A DNA stretch of 64,000 nucleotides from assembly GCF_049537155.1 (NCBI RefSeq), contig NZ_JBMVQZ010000002.1, forward strand, positions 124,001 through 188,000, in the 5' to 3' direction. Below, piece after piece: positions 1-8,593 of the stretch (within the stretch, counting starts at the first letter, position 1; every line of letters starts with the position of its first letter). The notes under the pieces are model-generated. The model did no database searches and was not told where the DNA came from. It was given only the letters and a program-made list of their open reading frames with translations. Source of the DNA: Limisphaera sp049537155 (lineage in GTDB: Bacteria; Verrucomicrobiota; Verrucomicrobiia; Limisphaerales; Limisphaeraceae). The translations under genes were made by a program, and so were the position numbers.

Positions 1-1136
1 AGTTGCCCCACGGATCGGCCCGTCCGGGCCAGCAGCTCCAGCAGCACCAACCCGGCGGCAAGGCCGTCCCGCTCGGGAATGTGGCCGGGCAGGCCGATGC
101 CGCCGCTTTCCTCGGCACCCAGCAGGACGTCGCCCTTGATCATCTCCGGGCAGATGTATTTGAAGCCCACGCCCGTTTCGAGCAGCGGCAACCCCCAGGC
201 GGCGCACATCTTGTCCACCATGGAGGTGAGCGTGAGGGTTTTGACCACCCGCCCGGTCAGACCCCGGTTTTCGTGGAGATGATAAAGAATCAGGCAGACG
301 ACCTGGTGGGTGGTCAGGGGCCGGCCGCGCCCGTCCAGCGCGCCCAGGCGGTCGGCGTCTCCGTCATTGACCAGACAGAGATCGTGCGGACGGCGTCGGA
401 GAAACTCGATGGCCGGCCCGTAGTTGCGTGGAATCGGTTCGGGACTGAGTCCGCCGAAGAGGACGTCGTGTTCCGTGTGCAACGAGGTCACCTTGCAGCG
501 CGTGTTTTTCAGGAGGTCTTCGAATGCGCCGGCCGCCGCGCCAAAGAGGGCGTCATGGGCCAGGCGCAGTCGGGCGCTTCCCAGCAGGTCGAAATCCACC
601 AGCTTGCGGATGGCGCGTGCGTGAGCGGGGCGCAGATCGAGCTTGTCCAGGCGGCCTTGGGCGGCGGCCTCCGCGGCGGGCATGCGCCGGACGGGCGAGC
701 GGTCCAGGTATTTCTCGACAGCCTGGCAGGTTTCCGGGTCGGAGGAGCCGCCGTAGTGGGACTTGAGTTTGAACCCGTTGAACATGGGGGGGTTGTGACT
801 GGCCGTGATCATGACGCCGCCGATGCACGAGCGGTCGCGCACGGCCAGGGAGACCGCCGGTGTGGGCGTGGCCACCGGCGTGAGTATGACCTCGAACTCG
901 TTGGCGGCAAAGACCTCGGCGGCGCACTCGGCAAAGCGGTCGGAAAAGAACCGCCGGTCATACCCGATGGCCACCCGGTTCTGGCGGCCGGGCGTGGGGT
1001 GGTCGCGCCAGTAATCGGCCGCCGCCTGGGCCACCCGGGCGACGTTTTCGAAGGTGAAGCCTTCGGCAATGACCGCGCGCCAGCCGTCCGTGCCGAACCG
1101 GATGGCTTGCGTGGAGGGGGAAGTTGATGCGCTCAT
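1..1136 (-). CDS. Phosphomannomutase/phosphoglucomutase family protein (3' end outside window)
   Basis: Alpha-D-phosphohexomutase that would interconvert hexose 1- and 6-phosphates in the cytoplasm. About 378 residues are visible and the C-terminus runs off the window. Read on the minus strand, the protein opens with FGTDGWRA, has the phosphoserine loop TASHNPP (Ser about 113), the metal-binding loop DGDADR (about 258-263) and the sugar-binding loop GAEESGG (about 340-346). All three key motifs are intact. The ATG is at 1136-1134 and overlaps the rpe stop in an ATGA arrangement, so it is translationally coupled to rpe. Whether glucose or mannose phosphate is preferred cannot be read from these motifs. 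Confidence 0.93.
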   Translation of the reverse strand, partial: MSASTSPSTQAIRFGTDGWRAVIAEGFTFENVARVAQAAADYWRDHPTPGRQNRVAIGYDRRFFSDRFAECAAEVFAANEFEVILTPVATPTPAVSLAVRDRSCIGGVMITASHNPPMFNGFKLKSHYGGSSDPETCQAVEKYLDRSPVRRMPAAEAAAQGRLDKLDLRPAHARAIRKLVDFDLLGSARLRLAHDALFGAAAGAFEDLLKNTRCKVTSLHTEHDVLFGGLSPEPIPRNYGPAIEFLRRRPHDLCLVNDGDADRLGALDGRGRPLTTHQVVCLILYHLHENRGLTGRVVKTLTLTSMVDKMCAAWGLPLLETGVGFKYICPEMIKGDVLLGAEESGGIGLPGHIPERDGLAAGLVLLELLARTGRSVGQ

Positions 1137-1852
1137 CGCTGGGAGGGAAGTTTGCCGGGCTTGTGTGCTCTCGAGGGCCGGACCGGGGCCGGCGCCACTG
1201 CTTGGTGGACGGCCCGGCGAAGTTTGGCCACGGCGGCCTTGAGATTGGGACGGCCGAACAGGGCGGTGCCGGCCACGAAGACGTCTGCGCCGGCCCGGGC
1301 GCAGTCGGCGGCGGTGTGTTCGTTGATGCCGCCGTCCACCTCGATGTGAAAAGCGTGGGCGCCGGTCAGGCGCCAGGCATGGGCCTGCTGGATTTTGGGC
1401 AGGCATTCTTCGATGAATTCCTGGCCACCGAATCCCGGGTTGACGGTCATGATCAGCAGGGTGTCGATCCGCGACAGGAAGGGGCGCACGGTGGCGAGCT
1501 GGGTGGGCGGGTTGATGGCCAGGCCCACCTTCAACCCCAGGCTGCGAATCTTCCACAGCAGATGACTGACCCGGTCGCCCAGCTCCACGTGGACGGTGAT
1601 CTGGTCGGCGCCCGCGTCGGCGAACAGCGGCAGCAACACCTCGGGTTTGCTGCACATCAGGTGGACGTCGAAAAAGGTGCGCGTCAGCGGCCGGAGCGCC
1701 TTCACGATGCCCGGTCCGAACGAAAGATTGGGCACGAAGTGCCCGTCCATGATGTCCAGGTGCAGCCATTCGGCTCCGGACACCTTGTGCCGGGTCACCT
1801 CACGGGCCAGGCGACCGTAATTGGCGGCCAGCAATGACGGCGCAATGATCAT
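1133..1852 (-). CDS. rpe: Ribulose-phosphate 3-epimerase
   Basis: Cytoplasmic pentose-phosphate enzyme that interconverts ribulose 5-phosphate and xylulose 5-phosphate. The 239-residue product is of usual length and shows the family landmarks: MIIAPSLLAAN at the start, HLDIMDGHFVPN, the flexible loop VNPGFGGQEF, and EVDGGI near the end. The ATG at 1852 was chosen because family homology begins exactly there; the open frame continues upstream but overlaps the preceding gene and is not family-like. It is the middle gene of a minus-strand run: 65 bp after the sugar epimerase and overlapping the phosphohexomutase by 4 bp. The C-terminal 25 or so residues are Pro/Ala/Arg-rich and probably disordered. 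Confidence 0.96.
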   Translation of the reverse strand: MIIAPSLLAANYGRLAREVTRHKVSGAEWLHLDIMDGHFVPNLSFGPGIVKALRPLTRTFFDVHLMCSKPEVLLPLFADAGADQITVHVELGDRVSHLLWKIRSLGLKVGLAINPPTQLATVRPFLSRIDTLLIMTVNPGFGGQEFIEECLPKIQQAHAWRLTGAHAFHIEVDGGINEHTAADCARAGADVFVAGTALFGRPNLKAAVAKLRRAVHQAVAPAPVRPSRAHKPGKLPSQR

Positions 1853-1917
1853 GCGAATCCAACTTGGGAGAAGGATCCGGCCGGCGTCAACGGCGGGACC
1901 GGACGATTCTCCGGTGT

Positions 1918-2736
1918 TCAACCCATGCCAAAGGTCTGGCGCAGGTAGGCCAGGCTCCGGCGGGCGATCAGGTCCGGCCCTTCGTCGAAATTGAACACCT
2001 CCACGGAGACGAAGCCGTTGTAACCCACCGCATGCAGCGCGGCCGCGATCGGCCGGAAATCCACGTCGCCGAACCCCGGGCCCTTGAGGTTCCGATCGTT
2101 GGCGTGGAAATGGGCGAAATGCGGCCAGGCAGAGCGGATGATGTCCGGGATGGGCTCCGGTTCGGAACACATCGCCTTGACGTCGAGAATGATCCGGCAG
2201 GCCGGCGACCGGAAGGTTTGGACGAAGGCGATGGTCTCCCGGGCCGTGTTCAGAAAGTTGGTCTCCGCCGGGGAGAGCGGTTCCAGGCAAAGGATCACCT
2301 CGAGATCTTCGGCGGCGCGAACGGCATCGCGCAGGGTGGCGCGTGTCCATTCTTCGGCCTGTTCACGGGAAACGCCGGGCAGGAGGCTCCGCTGCCTGGG
2401 TGAACCGAGGACGAGTATCCGGCCGCCCAGGTCGGCACAGCATCGGACCAGCTCGACGAAGTAGCGGGCGGTGCGTTCCCGGATGGCCGCGTCGGGATGG
2501 TTCAGATGCAGTCCCTCGGGCTTGACCAGCAACCAGTGCAAGCCCACCACGGCCAGGCCGTGGCGGGCCGCCAGGTCCCGGATGCGCCGGCGATCGGCCG
2601 GACCGAGGTCGGTCACCGACTCGGCCAGGGTGAAGGGCGCCAGCTCCACCCCGTCATAACCGGTTCGGGCGGCGTGTTCGAATGCGTCCTCGAGTTTCCA
2701 ACCCTGGTAGATCTCGTTGCAGATGGCGAATCGCAC
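1918..2736 (-). CDS. Sugar phosphate isomerase/epimerase (TIM-barrel, AP-endonuclease-2 fold)
   Basis: A 272-residue protein of the xylose-isomerase-like TIM-barrel family, which includes hydroxypyruvate isomerases, myo-inositol catabolic enzymes and tagatose/psicose epimerases. Visible features are the N-terminal strand MRFAICNEI, metal-ligand-type segments CLEPLSP and ILDVKAMCSE, HFHANDRN, and the C-terminal VSVEVF. Family members use Glu/Asp/His to bind a divalent metal; the candidate Glu, Asp and His residues are present. It is the first gene of a minus-strand operon with rpe and a phosphohexomutase, so a role in sugar interconversion is likely. The exact substrate is unknown. Confidence 0.85.
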   Translation of the reverse strand: MRFAICNEIYQGWKLEDAFEHAARTGYDGVELAPFTLAESVTDLGPADRRRIRDLAARHGLAVVGLHWLLVKPEGLHLNHPDAAIRERTARYFVELVRCCADLGGRILVLGSPRQRSLLPGVSREQAEEWTRATLRDAVRAAEDLEVILCLEPLSPAETNFLNTARETIAFVQTFRSPACRIILDVKAMCSEPEPIPDIIRSAWPHFAHFHANDRNLKGPGFGDVDFRPIAAALHAVGYNGFVSVEVFNFDEGPDLIARRSLAYLRQTFGMG

Positions 2737-2855
2737 GCCCGCATGATCCGGGGGTTGCCACGGTTTTCAAGGTTGAAAGCCGGTCATGAACTGCTAATGA
2801 TCCTTTGCACAGAGCCCTTCAGCGCGGTTCAGGCCGCGGGACCGACGGTGCGAAC

Positions 2856-3422
2856 ATGGCCAAACTGGTGGTGAAAGGACCGAACGGCCGGGACGAAGTC
2901 CTGACCTTGAAGGAAGGGGTGCACCGGTTTGGACGGTCCTCCACAAACGACTTCGTGGTGTTCGATTCCACCGTTTCCCGTTTCCACTGCGAGATCGAAG
3001 TGCGGCCCGAGGGGATGTGGGTCCGCGACCTGGACTCGGCCAATGGCACGTTTGTGGACGACACACCCGTGGGGACCGAGCCGGTGCAGTTGCACAAGGG
3101 CCAGGTCCTGCGCCTGGGAGACGTGCGGATGGAGGTGCGGGAGGCACCGGAACCGCCCCCGGCTGATCAGGTGCCAATGTGTTCGATCCATCCGACCTTC
3201 CCGGCCAGCATGGAATGCACCCAGTGCCACCGCGTCTTCTGCGGCAGTTGCGTGCATCTGATCCGGCGCCAGGGCGGTCAGTACCTGCGGTTGTGCCCGG
3301 TCTGCAGCGGGCATTGCGTGCCCCTCACGGTGGTGCCCGGCGGAGCCAGGGGCCTGCTCAAGGGGATGATGGATCGCCTGCTGAAGAAGCGGACCCTGCG
3401 CCATCCCTTCCAGGGTGAGTGA
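2856..3422 (+). CDS. FHA-domain protein with C-terminal Cys/His cluster
   Basis: 188 residues. Residues about 1-95 form a forkhead-associated domain, a phosphothreonine-peptide reader, with the diagnostic FGRSSTNDFV, SRFHCEI and SANGTFVDD motifs. Residues about 110-160 hold a dense Cys/His cluster (CSIHPTF, CTQCHRVFCGSC, CPVCSGHC) that looks like a B-box or zinc-ribbon-type metal site. The chosen ATG at 2856 begins right at FHA homology (MAKLVVKG); an in-frame start 17 codons upstream has no family support. It runs convergently toward the next gene with 24 bp between stops. The pairing suggests a phosphorylation-dependent adaptor, but no kinase gene lies beside it. Confidence 0.85.
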   Translation: MAKLVVKGPNGRDEVLTLKEGVHRFGRSSTNDFVVFDSTVSRFHCEIEVRPEGMWVRDLDSANGTFVDDTPVGTEPVQLHKGQVLRLGDVRMEVREAPEPPPADQVPMCSIHPTFPASMECTQCHRVFCGSCVHLIRRQGGQYLRLCPVCSGHCVPLTVVPGGARGLLKGMMDRLLKKRTLRHPFQGE

Positions 3423-3446
3423 GATCCACGGTCCGGCCGGGGGCAT

Positions 3447-4634
3447 TCAACGCCGGCGGTATTCCTGCATCAGTTGGAGGATCTTCTCGCGGATCAGGAA
3501 CAGCTCGTGTTGGAGGCGCTGCGCCTGGGCGGCGGGCAGGCCGGTGGCCTCCCAGGCGGCGCGGAAACAACGCTGGGTCTCGTGCAGCGAGTGCAGGGCA
3601 CGTTTCAGGCAGGCCACCACCAGCGGCCCTTCCATCCCGGGTTCACCCCAGGCCACCCCGCGCAACGCGGCCCCCAGTCGGCCGGCCGTCGCCCGGAACT
3701 GCACCAGCAGGGCCACCGCCTCCGGATGATCCAGAAACCCGCTCTTGCCCATCCGCCCTTGAAAGGTCTGTTCCACCCGCCGGAGCAGCTCCCACCAGCG
3801 CTGTTCCACCGGATGCCAGATCTCGCCCGAAGGAGAACGTACCCAGTCATGTCCCTCCCGGGCAGGATCGGGATCGGGCGGTTCCTCCAGAAACCCGGCA
3901 AGCTCGACGTCCTCGTCTTCTTCTTCGTCCTCCAGGAGGGCGTCGTCGAAACCCCAGCCCATCGCCTCGGCGATCCGCGCGCGGCCCTCGGGGGAGTCGC
4001 CGTATTTTTCCATGAGTTCGTTGTACTTTTCGCCGCGCGCTTCGCAGACCTGAAGGAAGCGTTCGTAGTCGTATTCGTCCCAGGGTTCCTCCGGATCCTT
4101 GACCGTGCGATCGAGCCGTTCGATGAACGAATCCCACTCGGCCAGGTACTGTTGCCAGGCAGACTCGACCTGCCGGACCCGTTCGGCTTCCTCCTCCGGG
4201 GTGGGTTGCCACACGGGACGGGAGCGGCGCAACCTGAAGTCCAGGCCCTGCAGGACGATGCGACCCCGCTCGGGCGTGAACCACTCAAGGTAGAAGGAGG
4301 GGATGGCCTGCGTCGGAGGGGGCTCGCCATCTTCCGGCCAGCCCAGCAGGGTTTCCAGCGATACTTCAGGGACCTCGATGGGGCGCAAAGCGGTCAGATC
4401 GCCCACTCGTCCACACTGTCGATCGGACAGGGAAGGGCTGGCCGGCAGGATCAACGGCGTGGTCTTCCGGCGGAAATGGACGCGGCGGCCGGCCAGGTCG
4501 GGTCGGGCATTGCCTGCCAACTCCAGCACCAACGGGCGGGCGCGACCGCGCAGCCAGATCTTGCCGAAGACGCGGCCCTTTTGGCGGTTGTCCACAAACC
4601 CGTGCTGGACCGCGTCACCGATTTGGAACGCCAT
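3447..4634 (-). CDS. Conserved hypothetical protein, acidic middle region
   Basis: 395 residues; I do not recognise the family. The N-terminus MAFQIGDAVQHGFVDNRQKG resembles a small beta-barrel 'is-suited-for-a-hydrophilic-partner' type start, and is followed by several Arg-rich beta-like stretches. Residues about 265-285 are a very acidic run (repeated EDEEEDED), followed by W-rich helices and a C-terminal helical region rich in Leu, Gln and Arg. No signal peptide or membrane segment is visible. The ATG at 4634 was chosen because the upstream in-frame extension overlaps corA and is low-complexity Arg/Pro-rich. It diverges from corA (187 bp between starts). Codon choice looks like that of its neighbours, so it is likely a real gene. 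Confidence 0.7.
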   Translation of the reverse strand: MAFQIGDAVQHGFVDNRQKGRVFGKIWLRGRARPLVLELAGNARPDLAGRRVHFRRKTTPLILPASPSLSDRQCGRVGDLTALRPIEVPEVSLETLLGWPEDGEPPPTQAIPSFYLEWFTPERGRIVLQGLDFRLRRSRPVWQPTPEEEAERVRQVESAWQQYLAEWDSFIERLDRTVKDPEEPWDEYDYERFLQVCEARGEKYNELMEKYGDSPEGRARIAEAMGWGFDDALLEDEEEDEDVELAGFLEEPPDPDPAREGHDWVRSPSGEIWHPVEQRWWELLRRVEQTFQGRMGKSGFLDHPEAVALLVQFRATAGRLGAALRGVAWGEPGMEGPLVVACLKRALHSLHETQRCFRAAWEATGLPAAQAQRLQHELFLIREKILQLMQEYRRR

Positions 4635-4821
4635 GGGGCAAGCGTAGCACAGGAACCGGCAACCGTGCAACGGCACCGGTCCGGCCGGCTCTTCCATGGG
4701 GCCTGAAAGCGCACAGCCCCATGCCGAGGGACGCGCCCGCGCACGCTTGCCAGGCAAGGGCGACGCTTCGCACACTGGGGTGCTTGCGAAAGCGTGGCAC
4801 AGTGAAGAAAGGGCAGGGCGC

Positions 4822-5820
4822 ATGATTCGGTCCCTCGTGTTCACGAACCAGGGTCGGTTGCACAGTCGGGACATCGAGGTCTTCCTCATGCCCACCGTGC
4901 TGAACGACACGAACCTGTTTTTGTGGGTGGACCTGGAGGATCCGACACCCGAAGAGACCAAGCGGGTGTTGGAAGACGTGTTTCATTTCCACCCGCTCTC
5001 CATCGAGGACTGCGTGATGGTGAGCGAGTCGCCCAAGATCGAGGAGTACCAGCCCCGCGAGGGCGACCTGTTCCCGCCCTACCTCTTCATGGTGATTCAC
5101 GCGGTGGACTACAGCCGCAAGGACGGCGTGTTTGCCACGACGGAGTTGAACTTTTTTCTGGGCCGCAACTTCCTGGTGACCTATCACGAGGGCCCGGCCC
5201 GCAGCGTCCAGCTCACCGAGGAACGGGCCGTGCGCGGCACCGGCGGGATCGCGCGGGCGCCGGACCGGGTGGCTTACAACCTGCTGGACAGCATCGTGGA
5301 CAACTACAAGCCGGCCTTGGACGAACTGGCCATGGAGATTGCCGAGCTGGAGCAACAGGCACTCCAACGGCCCACGCGGGAGACGCTAAACAAGATCCTC
5401 CAGGTGAAGAAGGAGGTGTTGCACCTGCGGCAGATCATCGGACCGCAGCGGGAGGTGCTGGCGCGGCTGGCCCGCGGAGAGTTCAAGCTCATCCGGGCGC
5501 ATCTGGTGCCGTACTTTCGGGACGTCTATGACGCGCTGTTCCGCATCTCGGAACTGGCCCAGGGATACGCGGATTCACTCACCGGCACCCTGCAGGTCTA
5601 TTTGAACATGTCCTCGAACCAGACGGCCGAGGTGGTCAAGGTGCTGACCCTGATCACCGTGCTGACCACCCCGGTCATGATCGTGGGTACCTGGTACGGA
5701 ATGAATTTCGAGTCCATCGCCGAGTTCCAATGGCGCCACGGTTACCTGTGGGCATTCGGCCTCACCGTGGTGAGCACGGGTCTGATGGTCTGGTGGATGA
5801 AACGGCGGCGCTGGCTCTGA
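4822..5820 (+). CDS. corA: CorA-family magnesium/divalent cation transporter
   Basis: 332-residue inner-membrane channel of the CorA (2-TM-GxN) family, which imports Mg2+ as a pentamer. The N-terminal alpha/beta cytoplasmic domain is followed by long helices (residues about 160-260), TM1 ending in the signature YGMNFE (GMN at about 293-295), and TM2 LWAFGLTVVSTGLMVWW, with a basic tail KRRRWL as usual. The ATG at 4822 gives a family-like start (MIRSLVF). It is followed 41 bp later by the histidine kinase, but there is no evidence of a functional link. Co2+ or Zn2+ transport cannot be excluded from sequence. Confidence 0.93.
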   Translation: MIRSLVFTNQGRLHSRDIEVFLMPTVLNDTNLFLWVDLEDPTPEETKRVLEDVFHFHPLSIEDCVMVSESPKIEEYQPREGDLFPPYLFMVIHAVDYSRKDGVFATTELNFFLGRNFLVTYHEGPARSVQLTEERAVRGTGGIARAPDRVAYNLLDSIVDNYKPALDELAMEIAELEQQALQRPTRETLNKILQVKKEVLHLRQIIGPQREVLARLARGEFKLIRAHLVPYFRDVYDALFRISELAQGYADSLTGTLQVYLNMSSNQTAEVVKVLTLITVLTTPVMIVGTWYGMNFESIAEFQWRHGYLWAFGLTVVSTGLMVWWMKRRRWL

Positions 5821-5861
5821 GTGGACGGGCCCGGCGCAACAATTGGAGGAGAAAACACACA

Positions 5862-7148
5862 GTGGCAGCGGTGAAACCCGGTTTTCTGGACAAGGTCCTG
5901 GGACGGATCGGCCGGCTGGACGCCGAAGGTCTCCAGGCAGTGGTCCAGCGGCTGGCCCGGGAGCGATCCTTCCTGGAGACGCTCTTCAACACCATCGAGG
6001 ACGGCATCCTCGTCACCGACGAACAGGGGCGCATCCTCTACTTCAACCAGGCCGCCCGCCGGATGCTGGGCCTGGGCGAGGACGTGGAAGGCCGCCACGT
6101 CAGCGAATGCGTCCCGGAGGTGGATTGGGAACAACTGGCCCGGCTCGACACCGCGGGCGGACGCCGCTTCGTCCGCCAGGAATTCGAAATCCAGTATCCC
6201 CGGCCGCGTTTCGTGCGGTTGTTGGCCGCGCCCTTGGACGGCCGTCAGACGGGAAGCAGCGGGGTGGCCCTGATCCTGCATGACGCCACGGAGGCACGCC
6301 AGCAGACATTCGAAGCCATCGAGAGCGAGCGTCTCCAGGCGCTGACCTTGCTGGCGGCCAGCGTGGCGCACGAGATCGGCAATCCTCTCAACGCCCTCCA
6401 CATCCATCTGCAACTGCTCGAACGCGAACTCCGGAAACTGAAAAAGGCCCTCCAAACACCGGCGCCCGCGGAGGCGTCCCCGGCCCCGGCCGCCGGGGCG
6501 GCCGGTGCTTTGGCGGTGGAGGTGGCCCCGGTGCTGGACCGGATGGACCGGTTCCTCCAGGTGGCCCACGGGGAGGTGAACCGCCTGGACTACATTGTCA
6601 CCCAGTTCCTGCAGGCGCTGCGGCCCACGCCGCCCCAGCTCCGCCCCGCCTCACTGAACGACGTGGTGCGCAGGACGGTGGAGCTGCTGCGACCGGAACT
6701 GGAAGACCGCGGGATCAACGTGCGCGTACAACTGTCCCGCACCCTCCCGGAAGCCCCGCTTGATCCGGCGCAGATGCAGCAGGTGCTGGTCAACCTGGTG
6801 AAAAACGCGATGCAGGCCATGACCCGCGGCGGCACCCTCACCCTGCAGACCGGCTCGGACTCGGAAGGGGTCTGGGTCCTGGTCAGCGACACCGGCAGCG
6901 GCATCCCGCCGGAACGGTTGCAGCGGATTTTCGAGCCCTTCTTCACCACCAAGAAGAAGGGTTCCGGCCTGGGACTGATGATCGTACAACGGATCGTGCG
7001 GGCCCACCGCGGGCGCATCGAGGTCGAAAGTCACGTGGGACGCGGCACCTCCTTCCGCATCTGGTTGCCGCTGCACGAGCGACGCCCCCGCCTGCTGGAA
7101 CCCCCCGCGGAGACGCCCCCGGCCGGGGAGGCCACCTCCGCCGCGTAG
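5862..7148 (+). CDS. PAS-domain sensor histidine kinase (NtrB-like)
   Basis: 428-residue soluble kinase. A PAS domain (about 32-145) is followed by a HisKA dimerisation domain with the phosphoacceptor in VAHEIGNPLNAL (His about 170), an Ala/Pro-rich insertion, and an HATPase domain with N box (LVNLVKNAMQAM), G1 (VSDTGSGIP), F box (FEPFFTTK) and G2 (GSGLGLMI). There are no membrane segments, so it senses a cytoplasmic cue through PAS. The start is GTG at 5862, preceded by GGAGGA at 5845-5850; a second in-frame GTG at 5871 is an alternative. The NtrC-type regulator begins 58 bp downstream, giving a likely sigma-54-type two-component pair. Confidence 0.93.
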   Translation: MAAVKPGFLDKVLGRIGRLDAEGLQAVVQRLARERSFLETLFNTIEDGILVTDEQGRILYFNQAARRMLGLGEDVEGRHVSECVPEVDWEQLARLDTAGGRRFVRQEFEIQYPRPRFVRLLAAPLDGRQTGSSGVALILHDATEARQQTFEAIESERLQALTLLAASVAHEIGNPLNALHIHLQLLERELRKLKKALQTPAPAEASPAPAAGAAGALAVEVAPVLDRMDRFLQVAHGEVNRLDYIVTQFLQALRPTPPQLRPASLNDVVRRTVELLRPELEDRGINVRVQLSRTLPEAPLDPAQMQQVLVNLVKNAMQAMTRGGTLTLQTGSDSEGVWVLVSDTGSGIPPERLQRIFEPFFTTKKKGSGLGLMIVQRIVRAHRGRIEVESHVGRGTSFRIWLPLHERRPRLLEPPAETPPAGEATSAA

Positions 7149-7206
7149 GCCCTCATGCCGGAGCTTGTGCCGCAACCCTCTCCATCCGCATTCTGAGCAG
7201 CGCGGG

Positions 7207-8589
7207 ATGAACAAGCCTACGGTGTTGATCGTGGACGACGAAAAGCCGACCCGGGAGGGATTGCGGGCGGCCCTGGAGGACCGGTTCGAAGTGTACGTGG
7301 CCGAGGACGCCCACGCGGCCATGGACCTGCTGGAACGCGAGCCGGTGGACGTGCTGCTGACGGATTTCCGCCTCCCGCTGGAGGACGGCATGAAGCTGAT
7401 CCGCCGCGCCAAGAGCCTTTCGCGCCCCCCGGTCTGCATCCTCATGACCGCCTACGGCTCGGAGGAACTGGCCGTGGAGGCGATGAAGCAGGGGGCGGAC
7501 GATTACATCCCCAAGGGCCGGATGCAGATCGAAGAGCTGGAGATGCGCATCAACCGCGCACTGCGCCAGCGGAATCTGGAATCGGAAAACGTCGCGTTGC
7601 ACCAGCAGCTCAACCAGCGGTACGGCTTGGAGCATCTCGTGGGCGAATCGCCCGCCATGAGGGAGGTGTTCGACATCGTCCGGCAGGTGGCTCCGACGCG
7701 CGCCACGGTCTTGTTGCTGGGCGAAAGCGGCACCGGCAAGGAGGTCCTCGCACGGGCCATCCACCAGCTCAGTCCGCGGGCCCGCATGCCGATGGTCATC
7801 GTGCACTGTGCCGCGCTGGCCCCCACGTTGCTGGAAAGCGAACTGTTCGGACATGAAAAGGGCGCCTTCACCGGCGCACACGAGCGGCGCATCGGGCGGT
7901 TCGAACAAGCCCACGGCGGCACGCTGTTCCTGGACGAGATCGGCGAGATTGACGCCACCCTGCAGATCAAACTGCTCCGGTTCCTGGGCGAGCGGACGTT
8001 CGAGCGCGTGGGTTCCAACAAAACCCTCACCGCCGACGTCCGCCTGATCGCCGCCACCAACAAGGACCTGGCCCGGATGGTCCGCGAGGGAAAATTCCGC
8101 GAGGACCTCTATTTCCGGCTGCGTGTGGTGGAGATCCGGCTGCCCCCGTTGCGGGAACGCCGGGAGGACATCCCGCTGCTGGCCCACCGGTTCCTGCGCG
8201 AGTTCGCCGCCGAGAACCAGAAACCGGTCCGCGACTTCACCGTGGACGCCATGGAGGCGCTGCTGAAGTACTCCTGGCCGGGCAACGTGCGCGAGCTGCG
8301 AACCGCCATCGAGCACGCGGTCGTGCTGTGCCGCGGAGACCGCATCACCCTGCGCGACCTGCCGGCCTCGGTGCGGGAGGCGGTGGTGGTGCCCGTGCCG
8401 GCGCCCGCCCCGGCCGCTCTTCCCACGGCCGACCTCACTTTGAAGGATGCGGAGAGGGAGCTGATCCTGCGCGCGCTCCGCGAAACCGGCGGCAACCGCA
8501 GCCTGGCGGCCCGCAAGATCGGGATCAGCCGGCGCACCCTGTACCGCAAGCTCAAACAGTACCAGATCGAGGATTCCCGGAAGGACTGA
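7207..8589 (+). CDS. Sigma-54-dependent response regulator (NtrC family)
   Basis: 460 residues in three parts. A receiver domain (1-120) has the phosphoacceptor Asp about 53 in LLTDFRLP and the conserved MTAYGS. An AAA+ domain (about 145-380) has Walker A GESGTGKE, the sigma-54-contacting GAFTGA loop, Walker B LFLDEIGEID, and the arginine-containing sensor regions. A C-terminal Fis-type helix-turn-helix follows (GGNRSLAARKIGISRRTLYR). It activates RpoN-dependent promoters when phosphorylated, presumably by the kinase just upstream. The stop lies 4 bp before the next gene's ATG, so the membrane glycosyltransferase-like gene may be in the same transcript. Confidence 0.95.
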   Translation: MNKPTVLIVDDEKPTREGLRAALEDRFEVYVAEDAHAAMDLLEREPVDVLLTDFRLPLEDGMKLIRRAKSLSRPPVCILMTAYGSEELAVEAMKQGADDYIPKGRMQIEELEMRINRALRQRNLESENVALHQQLNQRYGLEHLVGESPAMREVFDIVRQVAPTRATVLLLGESGTGKEVLARAIHQLSPRARMPMVIVHCAALAPTLLESELFGHEKGAFTGAHERRIGRFEQAHGGTLFLDEIGEIDATLQIKLLRFLGERTFERVGSNKTLTADVRLIAATNKDLARMVREGKFREDLYFRLRVVEIRLPPLRERREDIPLLAHRFLREFAAENQKPVRDFTVDAMEALLKYSWPGNVRELRTAIEHAVVLCRGDRITLRDLPASVREAVVVPVPAPAPAALPTADLTLKDAERELILRALRETGGNRSLAARKIGISRRTLYRKLKQYQIEDSRKD

Positions 8590-8593
8590 ACCC

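Noticed and set aside
1853..2350. N-terminal extension of rpe
   Set aside because: Overlaps the preceding gene and the family start MIIAPSLLA lies at 1852.
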